From contig NZ_CP032509.1 of NCBI RefSeq assembly GCF_003952725.1, positions 1,388,001 through 1,452,000 of the forward strand: 64,000 nt of DNA. The letters are read 5' to 3'. Within the stretch, counting starts at the first letter, position 1, and each line of letters begins with the position of its first letter. Below the pieces are notes generated by a model. The model was not told the origin of the DNA. It made no database searches and saw only the letters and a list, made by a program, of their open reading frames with translations. Below are positions 8,464 through 18,100 of this stretch, one piece after another. Source of the stretch: Georhizobium profundi. Its GTDB lineage: Bacteria; Pseudomonadota; Alphaproteobacteria; Rhizobiales; Rhizobiaceae. A program made the translations under genes and the position numbers.

Positions 8464-8904
8464 GTGTTGAGGAAGTTCAGCCTGGCGCTAGCCTGCCTTC
8501 TGATCTGCACGGGAGCGGCTAGCGCCGATGAGATCGAAGAGCGTCAGGCGCTGATGAAGCGCAATGGCGACACCATGAAGATCCTGGCGCCGATGGCCAA
8601 GGGCGAGGCGCCGTTCGACCAGGCGGCGGCCATGGAGGGCTTTGAACACTTCGTCGACACCGCCAATCGTCTGCCGGATCTGTTTCCCGAAACGTCGCGA
8701 ACCGGCGGCGATACGGAAGCGAGCCCGAAGATCTGGGAGGATCAGGCTGGTTTCCAAGCGCAGATCGATGCATTTCGGGAGGATGCAGAAGCGGCTGTCG
8801 CTGCCGCGCCGGCAGACCTGGCGAGCTTTCAGACCGCATTCGGCTCGGTTGCCGAAAACTGCGGCGATTGCCATGAAACCTATCGCATCGAGAAGGAAAA
8901 TTGA
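8464..8904 (+). CDS. Periplasmic cytochrome c' family protein
   Basis: A 146-aa monoheme cytochrome. A cleavable signal peptide ending near ASA/DE covers about residues 1-21. A four-helix-type domain follows, and the single heme site CGDCH is at residues 133-137, close to the C-terminus as in cytochrome c'. The MKRNGDTMKIL segment near the N-terminus is typical. GTG start at 8464 with GGAGGGA before it. Cytochromes c' bind NO or act in NO and O2 stress responses; the specific role is unknown here. The divergent LysR gene is the likely regulator. Confidence 0.87.
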   Translation: MLRKFSLALACLLICTGAASADEIEERQALMKRNGDTMKILAPMAKGEAPFDQAAAMEGFEHFVDTANRLPDLFPETSRTGGDTEASPKIWEDQAGFQAQIDAFREDAEAAVAAAPADLASFQTAFGSVAENCGDCHETYRIEKEN

Positions 8905-9304
8905 CATTTCTCCGCCAGGCAGCGCTCGACTGTAACAATTCCCGCGCGCAATCCTGAGTGGAGGCCCGTTGATGGACAGGCGATGCCGACCCGACCCGGG
9001 ATGGTGTTCCAAGCTGGGTCGAACGAGGGGTCTCCGCCCGCTCCGCGAAGGCCGGTCGCGCGAAGTTAAGCTTGCCCGTCAACGGGTTGTTCTTCGTCCC
9101 GGAAAGGGAATTTAGCGTTTTGAAATGTCAATCATGCTGACTTACTTAATGCTTATGCACCCACCACCGGTGGCAGCACGATGTGTACAATCCGCAAACT
9201 GTTGAAGGCCAGAATAGGCCGGTTAATCACAAATTAACAAACCCGTTTACAGCGAATTCTGCCGCGCGTAATATGCTGAATAGTTGAGACAGCGGGGGTT
9301 CAAC
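8905..9304 (+). other. Intergenic region, no gene recognised
   Basis: About 400 bases between the cytochrome c' gene and the first response regulator. No reading frame with a ribosome binding site and coding character was seen. It contains a 10-base palindrome CCACCGGTGG at 9164-9173. The AT-richer stretch around 9220-9280 probably holds the response-regulator promoter. Confidence 0.5.
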
Positions 9305-9994
9305 ATGTCGGCGATTTCTATCGCGTTCGTCGACGATCATCCTATCCTGTTAGAGGGGATCGTCAGCGTCTTTTCACGCAGTAATGAACTGAATATCGTT
9401 GCCAAGGGCTACACCACGGAAGACGCGCTGAAGATTGCCGAAACGCACTCTCCAGATATATTGGTCGTCGACCTGAGCATGCCCGGCGATATCTTCGAAG
9501 CGATTTCGAGGATCTCGGGACGGCAGACCAACACCAAGGTCATCGCCTTCACAGCAGCCACGGGTATCGATCAAGCGGTTCGGGCGCTCGATGCCGGGGC
9601 AAGCGGCTACGTTCTCAAGGGCAGCACGGCAGACGATCTACTGAATGCCGTCCATGCGGTCCGAACGGGCGAAACATTCATCACCCAAGGCTTTGCCGGC
9701 AAGGTGATTGCAGCTCTTCGCAACGCGTCGCTTCGCAAGGCTGCGGCCCAGGCCATCAAGCTCAGCATTCGCGAAGAACAGATCGTGCGGCTTCTCATGC
9801 GGGGCCGGACCAATCGCGAGATCGCCGAGCAGCTCCACATCAGCGAAAAAACGGTCAAGCACTACATGACCGTGCTGATGCAGAAGCTGAACGTGCGCAA
9901 TCGCCTCGAGGTGGTCATCGCGGCGCAGAAGCTGGGCGACGTTGTGGACCCCGGAGCTGCCGCAGCTTCGGCGCATCAGACTTATTTGAACTGA
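9305..9994 (+). CDS. NarL/FixJ-type response regulator (pair 1)
   Basis: A 229-aa response regulator. The receiver domain has the acidic pair DDH at residues 9-11, phosphoacceptor Asp56 (VVDLSMPG), and the conserved Lys in YVLKG. The LuxR-type helix-turn-helix is at about residues 155-215 (LSIREEQIVRLLMRGRTNREIAEQLHISEKTVKHYMTVLMQKLNVRNR). The start ATG 9305 has GCGGGGG upstream. It is convergent with a NarL-type histidine kinase gene at 10224-11711, its probable partner. It resembles the second regulator at 42061-42726. Its position next to the secreted peroxidase suggests control of that locus, which is inference. Confidence 0.92.
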   Translation: MSAISIAFVDDHPILLEGIVSVFSRSNELNIVAKGYTTEDALKIAETHSPDILVVDLSMPGDIFEAISRISGRQTNTKVIAFTAATGIDQAVRALDAGASGYVLKGSTADDLLNAVHAVRTGETFITQGFAGKVIAALRNASLRKAAAQAIKLSIREEQIVRLLMRGRTNREIAEQLHISEKTVKHYMTVLMQKLNVRNRLEVVIAAQKLGDVVDPGAAAASAHQTYLN

Positions 9995-10011
9995 TCCAAG
10001 CACACGCCTTC

Positions 10012-10133
10012 GAAAGACATGTGGGGATGTCTTTCAGGGTGATGCTGCCCGGCACTATGAGTATAGAACGATCCGGGCAGCCGAAAAGATGTTTCGATGA
10101 GGGCGCCGGCGTCATGACGCCGGCGCTCTTTTT
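10012..10133 (+). terminator. Three stacked hairpins ending in a rho-independent terminator (3' UTR or small RNA)
   Basis: Just after the response-regulator stop there are three consecutive inverted repeats. Stem 1 is GAAAGACAT / ATGTCTTTC (10012-10020 and 10027-10035). Stem 2 is GCTGCCCGG / CCGGGCAGC (10044-10052 and 10073-10081). Stem 3 is a perfect 24-base palindrome at 10103-10126, followed by TCTTTTT (10127-10133). The last is a classical intrinsic terminator for the plus strand. The two extra hairpins are more than a terminator needs and could form a stable 3'-derived small RNA. Confidence 0.75.
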
Positions 10134-10223
10134 CGTGCGCGGAGCAGTTGCAATGCTGTCAGGCGCGCGTGACTGGATCGAATCGGATTGCGAGAATGGC
10201 CAACTTTGGGCTCGGCACATTGC

Positions 10224-11711
10224 CTAAAGTTGCGGGATATGCGCCGTGATACGGGTGCCGCCTTCGCGTGAGCTTTGCACATCGAGACGGCCCGCGAAGG
10301 CGCGGATGCGGTTCCGCATCCCCTTCAAGCCTAGACCGTGCGAGGCGGTGGCGACTTTGAGACCTTCGGCTGCGTGAGCACTCATGCCGGGTCCTTGATC
10401 GGACACCACCAGCTCGATTTCTTCGGCGTTGGAATGTGCTGCCACATGCTGGCCGACGCCGCCCGCATGTTTGACCGCGTTCGACAGGCCCTCCTGAACG
10501 ATGCGGTAGGCGCAGATCTTCACCGGGTGAGATACCGAGGAGGGAAGTGTTCCGATGTCGGTCACGACACTGGTGCCGGTGAGGTTCTCATGTCGGTTGA
10601 CGGCGAGGTTCACCACTTCTGCCAGCGAAAGATGTTCAAGCTCGGGGAGAGAGAGGCCGGCCGAGACGGTGCGGATCTCGGTCATGATCTCCTCGGCCAA
10701 CGCGATGATCTCGCGGTCGCTTTCAGCTCGCTCTTGTGCCGTCATCTGCCCGTCGGTGAATGCACCGGATCGTGCTCCAAGCTTCAGGATGAGCAGGCTC
10801 AGCAGTTGCACCGGGCCGTCATGCAGATCTGAGCCGATGCGCCCGAGCAGCGTTTCGTTCGTGCGGGTGGAGTCAACGCGCGCCTTGTCGGCGCTGCGGC
10901 GCAGCCGTGCATTCTGGGCGGCCAGCTCGTTGGCTTCCTGAAGCTGGATACGCAGCTGCAGATCCTGCGCCTCGATCCTCTTGCTACCGCGCCGGACGAG
11001 CACATGCAGCAGTCCAAGCATCGGAATGGCTGTCACGGCAACGAGCAACCACGTCCAGGTTTCCAGGCGTCTGATCTCTGCCTGCAACGACGTCGCCTGC
11101 TGGTAGAATTCGCCGACGGCGACGATTTCGCCGGTGTCGCGATCGCGCAGCGGTGTGTAGATTTCCACGAGCGGTACGCCGACTTCGATGAGCCTGTCAG
11201 CATCGTCGTTCTGGCTTTCCTCGTAGCTTGTAACCACGCGACCGGCGAACGCATTGGCGAGATCATCGCTCGTCGATTTCAGGCCGATATTTGCCTTCTC
11301 GTCGCTGTAGATGACGATGCCGTCGCGGTTCCAGATTTTGACGGAGACGATCTGCCTCTGATCGACATTGCTGTTCATTCGGCCGTCAATCTGCCGGTGC
11401 ACGTAAGGGGGGAGGGTCCCCTCAGGGGTCATGTTCTGCACATAGCGTTCCAGAAAGCTCTCGATATAGACCGCGCCGAACTCGCCGGCGGATTTCAGGA
11501 TCGCGTTTTCCAGCCTGCTGTTTGCCCAGTAGCCCAGAACGAGCATGAGCGTGAAAACCACTGCCGTCGCACCGAGCATGAACTGACTGGCAAGGGTACC
11601 TGGGAAAAGCGTCCGCCACACTGTTCGCCATAGCGATACGGCTGTTCGCGCATGATCGCCATTCGAGCCGAGCGGCCCCGAGGTGGTCCTTGACGTGGCG
11701 CGCTCAGGCAT
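10224..11711 (-). CDS. NarL-type sensor histidine kinase (pair 1)
   Basis: A 495-aa membrane kinase. A first transmembrane helix is at about residues 40-63 and a second at about 222-244; between them is a periplasmic sensor region with PAS-like features (VSVKIWNRDGIVIYSDE). The HisKA_3 box DLHDGPVQLL contains His297. The HATPase_c domain carries CAYRIVQEGLSNAVKHAG (N box), DQGPGMS and GLGLKGMRNR (G boxes). It ends convergently to response regulator 9305-9994 and is the probable partner. It has the same architecture as the kinase at 40679-42064. The signal sensed is unknown. Confidence 0.92.
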   Translation of the reverse strand: MPERATSRTTSGPLGSNGDHARTAVSLWRTVWRTLFPGTLASQFMLGATAVVFTLMLVLGYWANSRLENAILKSAGEFGAVYIESFLERYVQNMTPEGTLPPYVHRQIDGRMNSNVDQRQIVSVKIWNRDGIVIYSDEKANIGLKSTSDDLANAFAGRVVTSYEESQNDDADRLIEVGVPLVEIYTPLRDRDTGEIVAVGEFYQQATSLQAEIRRLETWTWLLVAVTAIPMLGLLHVLVRRGSKRIEAQDLQLRIQLQEANELAAQNARLRRSADKARVDSTRTNETLLGRIGSDLHDGPVQLLSLLILKLGARSGAFTDGQMTAQERAESDREIIALAEEIMTEIRTVSAGLSLPELEHLSLAEVVNLAVNRHENLTGTSVVTDIGTLPSSVSHPVKICAYRIVQEGLSNAVKHAGGVGQHVAAHSNAEEIELVVSDQGPGMSAHAAEGLKVATASHGLGLKGMRNRIRAFAGRLDVQSSREGGTRITAHIPQL

Positions 11712-12120
11712 CCGGTGCGATCCGAGGCGAGGCAGTCATCCTGCAAAGTCCCCAAGTGAAGTCGGCTGCATTTCCCATAGTTTATAGCACAAAGTTTAGC
11801 GAATGATGGATCGCAGTGGCGCGCAACCGGCGGTTCAAGTTGCGAAGCAGCAAAAGCGCTTGCTGTCATCGGACCAAAGTCGGTGATCGTCTCTCCTCCA
11901 AGGTCGATATTCGTCCCCTCCGAAGTCCTTCTACACCGTTCGACCTTGTGTGCTCGTCACGAAAGCGGGCGCAAGGGATGATCATGCCAGGCTCAGCCAG
12001 GTTCCGATTGGGGGAAACGATCGGAACAGGCCGGCTCGGGAGCGAGCGTTTCCGGGGATCGATGGAGCCAGGAAACTCGCGCGTGCTGGACTAGGGGCAC
12101 GCCATCCGATGGAGGGCACA
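11712..12120 (+). promoter_or_regulatory. Divergent intergenic region upstream of the peroxidase, with an 8-bp dyad
   Basis: About 410 bases between the divergent kinase and peroxidase genes. No convincing gene is seen. A dyad GTTCCGAT (12001-12008) / ATCGGAAC (12020-12027) with an 11-base spacer lies 94 bases before the peroxidase ATG. It could be an operator or a leader hairpin. The immediate leader ends with GGAGGG at 12111-12116. Confidence 0.4.
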
Positions 12121-15100
12121 ATGGCCGTTAAACTCAATCTCGCCGACCTGGAGTTCATCCTCAAGCAGATCAAGATCGCGGAGGGTAACTCCACCGCGCA
12201 TTCGGGCACGAACGCCCGTGAGTTGACGGACATCTACGTCGACGCGCTGGGCAATGTCGTTCCGCAAGGGACGCCCGGCGCCGTGCTGGCGATCCCGGAT
12301 CCAAAGACACCGTTTGGTCTGCGCACGGTCGACGGCAGCTACAACAACATTCTGCCGGGGCGCGAAATGTGGGGCGCTGCTAACCAGCCGATGCCGCGCC
12401 TCTTCGAGCCGACCTTCATCAACGACAATGACGGCGACAGCCTCGATCTCAACGGACCCGGTCCGGGCGGCGTTCTTCAGAACGGCAACTATGCGCCTGG
12501 CTCGAGCGTCGTCGATGCCGATCCGCGTACGATCTCCAACCTCGTTGCGGACATGTCGATCAACAACCCGGCCGCGATCTTTGCGGCGCTGGTTTATGCC
12601 GGATCGGAAGATCCCCAGGCGGATCTCGAGGCGATCCTTGCGCGAAAGATCACGCCCACTGCCGCAGCCGAAGCGCTTGCCGCGGCGCAGCTTGCCGTTG
12701 ATGAGGCGACGGACCTGCTGACGCAGGCCATCGCGGAATTCTCGCCGACCGATCCGACGACGATCGACACCATTCAGGACGCCGCCATCGATCTCGCCGA
12801 AGCGGAAGCAGCACTTGCTGAAGCACAGGCGGTCGCCGCCGATCCGCAGGCCGCGATGCGCGCATTGGCCGAAGAAAAAGGCATCACCTTCAACGGCAAC
12901 ACGATCGACATTCCGAACGTCGCACCCGACGAAGGTCTTTCCGCACCGTTCAATGCCTGGATGACCTTCTTCGGCCAGTTCTTCGACCACGGTCTCGACC
13001 TCATCACGAAGGGCGGTTCCGGCACGATCTACGTGCCGCTCGCAGCCGACGACCCGCTTGTCACGCACGGGCCGGACGGTATCGCCGGCAATGGCGACGA
13101 AGTCCGTCCAGAGTCGCAGTTCATGGTGCTGACGCGGGCGACGCCCGCCCCCGGCCCCGGCGGCGTCCCGACCCAGACCAACGTGACGACGCCGTTTGTC
13201 GACCAGAACCAGACCTACACGTCGAACGCGTCGCATCAGGTGTTCCTGCGCGAATACACGCTGGTCGACGACAAGCCGATGGCAACAGGTCGGCTTTTGG
13301 GCAGCGAAGATGGCGGCCTGGCAACCTGGGCGGATGTTAAGGCGCAGGCTTTAAACCTGCTCGGCATCCAGCTCTCTGACATGGACGTGTTCGCCGTTCC
13401 GCTTCTGCGCACGGACGCCTATGGCGAATTCATCCGCGATGCCAACGGCTTCCCGCAGGTCGTGCTCTCTCTTGGCCCCGACGGCATTCCCAATACCGAC
13501 GATGACGGCGTCGCCAGCGGAACGCCCTCGAACCCGGTCGTTCTTCACACGCCAGTGGCCGGCGTACCTACGCCCCTCGGCTCGGTTTCGCCCGTTCGAA
13601 CGGCGAACGCTTTCCTCGACGATATCGCGCACAACGCCGTGCCGAAGCTCCTTGTCGATCACGACCGCAATCCGGCGACGCCGCAGGTCGCCGTCACGCC
13701 CGATGAGGACGATATCGCTGGCAACGTGATCGAATCGAACGGGTTCGGCGTCAATCTCACCTATGACGACGAACTGCTCGATCGCCACTTCATCACGGGG
13801 GACGGTCGCGGCAACGAAAATATCGGACTTACCGCCGTTCACCACATCTTCCATTCGGAACACAACCGACAGGTCGATGCCCAGAAGCTCACGATCCTGC
13901 AAAGCGGCAATCTCGCGTTCATCAATGAATGGCTGACGACGGATCTCCCGCAGGGTACGGTCCTGCCGACCAATCTTGCGGAAGCGCAGGCTTTGGCTGC
14001 TCAGCTCAACCTCACTGCGGCATGGGACGGCGAGCGTCTTTTCCAGGCGGGCCGTTTCGCCACGGAAATGCAATATCAGCACCTGGTCTTCGAAGAGTTC
14101 GCTCGCAAGATCCAGCCGAACATCGACGTCTTCGTGTTCAACAGCATTCCGGACATCAATCCGTCGATCTTCGCCGAATTCGCCAACGTGGTTTACCGCT
14201 TCGGCCATTCGATGCTCACGGAGAACATGCCGCGCATCGATGACAACGGGAACCCGTTCAACGAAGACGTCGATCTCGTCGAGGCGTTCCTGAATCCTGT
14301 CCTTTACGACAACGACCACACGATTTCGCATGACGAGGCGGCTGCTGCCATCGTGCGCGGCATGACGATCGAGCGCGGCAACGAGATCGACGAGTTCGTC
14401 GTCAATGCGCTGCGCAACAACCTGCTCGGCCTGCCGCTCGACCTTGCCGCCATCAACATCGCTCGCGGTCGCGACACCGGCATGCCATCACTCAACGATG
14501 CCCGCGAGCAGCTTTATGCCGCCAGCGGATCGACCTTCCTGACGCCCTACACGAGCTGGGCGGAATTTGCCGCCAATCTGAAGAACCCGATCTCGGTCGT
14601 GAACTTCATTGCGGCCTACGGCAAGCATCCGCTGATCGCGGGCACGATGGAAGAAAAGCGCGCCATCGCTCTGGAGCTTGTCCTCGGCGTCGACGCCGAC
14701 GGGTTCCCGACCGAAATCGCCGACCGCGAGGAATTCCTCAACAGCACAGGGGCTTGGAACGCCGCCAATAGCGGTCTCAACGACATCGATCTTTGGATCG
14801 GCGGCCTGGCCGAAAAGAAGATGCCGTTCGGCGGGATGCTCGGTTCCACCTTCAACGCCGTTTTCGAACTGCAGCTGGAAAACCTGCAGGATGGCGACCG
14901 GTTCTATTATCTTACCCGCACGCAGGGCCAGAACTTCCTCAACGAGCTGGAGCAGAACTCCTTCTCCAAGATCATCATGGCCAACACGGCCCTTGCCGAT
15001 CCCGGTCCGGACGGCATTCGCGGGACGTCCGACGACATCGTGCTGCGCCATATCGGCGTCGATTCCTTCGCCCGGTACGACTACGTTCTCGAGGTCAACG

Positions 15101-18100
15101 AAGCCAATCAGGCGGATCAGAACGGCAACCTGCCGGGCAAGGATCCCGTTGGCCAGGACGCCTATCTCGAAGCCATGGGCCTCGGCAAGGTCGTGCGCAA
15201 CGATCCTGGTACAGTTGGCCCCGATGCGAACTATCTCCGCTTCTTCGGCGGCGAGCACGTGGTCTTTGGCGGCACCAACGGCAATGACACGATCATCGCC
15301 GATTTCGGGGATGACGGCATCTGGGGCGATGCGGGCGATGACCGCATCGAAGCGGGTGCAGGCGTCGACCTCGTCAATGGCGGTGCCGGCAACGACATCA
15401 TCACCGACTCCGGCGACACGGGCGACTTCCTGAAGGGTGAGGAAGGCGACGACGTCATCGCCAACTCCAACGGCCTCGATATCATCATGGGTGGATCGGG
15501 CAAGGACGCGGTCTTCGTTGGTGTGGATGCGACCGAAGTCTTCGGTGGCCAGGGTGACGACTTCATCCTCGGCGGCGACGACATGGACTTCCTCATGGGC
15601 AATGAGGGCGACGACTGGATCGAAGCTGGCAACGGCTTCGACACGACGGCCGGGGACAACTCCGAACTCTTCTTCAACTCGGCCATCAAGGGCCACGACG
15701 TGATGTTCGCCGGCAATGACGAGCACGATTTCGACGCCGAATCCGGCGACGACATCATGGTCCAGGGCGAAAGCGTCATGCGCAACGAAGGCATGTTCGG
15801 CTTCGACTGGGCGATCTTCAAGGGCATGCAGTTCGACGGCTATGCCGACATGCGCATCCCGATCTTCACCACCGAAGCGGAAGACATCCTGCGCAACCGC
15901 TTCGACAAGACCGAAGCGCTGTCCGGCTGGAACAATAACGACACGCTGATCGGCGACGACCGCGAGTTCGGCGAAGTCGGCCCTGGCGATACCGTCGCCA
16001 CCACCGAGAACATCTTCTTCAACGATGGGCTCGACGCCGCAGGTCTTGCACGCATCAACGGCTTGAACAGCATCGTTTCGCTCGGCGCAAACGGTCTCTT
16101 CGAAAGCGGCAACGTTCTGCTTGGCGGTGCCGGCAGCGACCGGCTGCAGGGCAATGGCGGCGATGACATCCTCGATGGCGACCGCTGGCTGAACGTGCGG
16201 ATCGCGATCCATCTGGGCGCTGATGGCTCCGGGCCGGAAGCCGCTTCCGTCGACACGATGAAGCATGTCTTCACCGCAGCCGAGGTCGCTGCCCTGGGGC
16301 TTGGACCACAGTGGGCCAACAAGTCGCTGTTCGAACTAATGGTCGCCCGGCAGATCACCCCGGCGCAGATGAAGATCGTGCGTGAAGTGATCGACAGCAA
16401 CGACTCCACTTCGGTCGACGTCGCCGTCTTCAACGACGTGATCGAAAACTACACGATCACGCACAACGCCAATGGCAGCGTGACGGTAACGCAGAATGTG
16501 GTGAGCGCTGTCGTCAATCCGCAGACGGAGCGCAACCTCGTCTCCGACGGGACGGACACCGTCTGGAACATGGAAGAGCTGCACTTTGCGGGCGGCGAGG
16601 TCTATTCGGTTGCCCAGGCGGCGCAGGGTGCGCCAGTCCTCAGCAGCGTGACGCCGCGGCAGGGCCAGGTGCTGACGGCTAATCTCGCCGGCATCACCGA
16701 TCTGAACGGACTTGCGGGCGTGGTTCTGGCAGTGCGCTGGCAGTCTCTGGTCGATGGCGTCTGGGTGGATATTCCGGGTGCCGTGGGCGCAACTTTCACG
16801 CCCACCGCTGCGCAACTCGGCCTCTCGCTTCGTGCAGCCGTCAGCTTCACCGACAATGGTGGCTTTGCGGAAGAGCTCTTCTCAGCGCCGAGCGACCTCG
16901 TCGGCATTGTCTACAATGGCAATGGCGGGGCCAACACAGTGTCGGGTTCGGATGGCTCTGATCTGATGAACGGTGCCGGCGGCAACGACGTGCTCAGCGG
17001 TCTTCGCGGCAACGATACGCTGAATGGTGGTACCGGCAACGACACGCTCAACGGTAACGAGGACACTGACACGCTGAACGGCGACGCGGGCAACGACACG
17101 CTGAATGGTGGAACGGGCAACGACACGCTGAACGGTGGTCTCAACAATGACACGCTGAACGGCGGGGCTGACAATGACACACTGAATGGCGATGGCGGCA
17201 CTGATACGCTGAACGGCGAAGACGGCGATGATACGCTCTTCGGCGGCACTGCCAACGACACCATCAATGGCGGCGCGGGCAATGACACCATTACCTGGAA
17301 CGTGGGCGACGGCCGCGACATCATCGACGGCGGCGTCGGCGGCACCGATACGGTCATCATCAATGGCGACGCCACTCAGGAGACGTTCCGGGTCTATACG
17401 CGCCAGGCGTGGGACGATGTTCCGGGCAACAATATCGCTGCCTTGAATGCCAACACGGAGATCGTGATCACCCGAAACGGGACCAACAACGCCTCGATCA
17501 TCGCCGAACTCCGCAATATAGAGGAGATCGTGATCAACACCGGCAACGGCGCCGACGCCGTCCTTCCGGTCGGCAACTTCTCGCCGACGACGCTGAGCCA
17601 GAACACGATCCGGGTGAATTCCGGCGTGGGCGATAAGACGATCGACATTTCCGGCCTCTTGTCATCGCACCGCCTCCACTTCACCTCGCTCGGCGGCAAC
17701 GTGACGCTGATCGGGACGCTGCGGCCGCAGGACGTGGTGGTGCTCGCACCCGGCGATGAGATCACGAGCTATGTGCTGACGACCAACCCGAATGGGACCA
17801 AGACGTTCGGCAACGGGACGAACTCGATCACCTTCACCGGCGATCTGCCGCCCCAGTTCCAGCAGGCGTCGCCGCCTGAGGACAATGACGACGAAACCGA
17901 GAACGAAGACGACGACGACAACGGCGTCGACGTCGGCGACGACGAGCACGAAGAAGGCGAAGACGCGGAAGACGACGACGACTCCGACGAAGATGGAGAC
18001 GACGAGGAGGCGGATTCCGGCACGGACGATGACGACGATGACTCCGATGATGACGATGACGATGACGATGACTCCGACGATGATGCTGACGGACAGGGAA

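Noticed and set aside
14488..16266. Open frame of 592 codons on the minus strand opposite the peroxidase
   Set aside because: It is a compositional shadow of the GC-rich repeat gene on the other strand. It has no domain and no convincing start, and the plus-strand gene has clear catalytic motifs.
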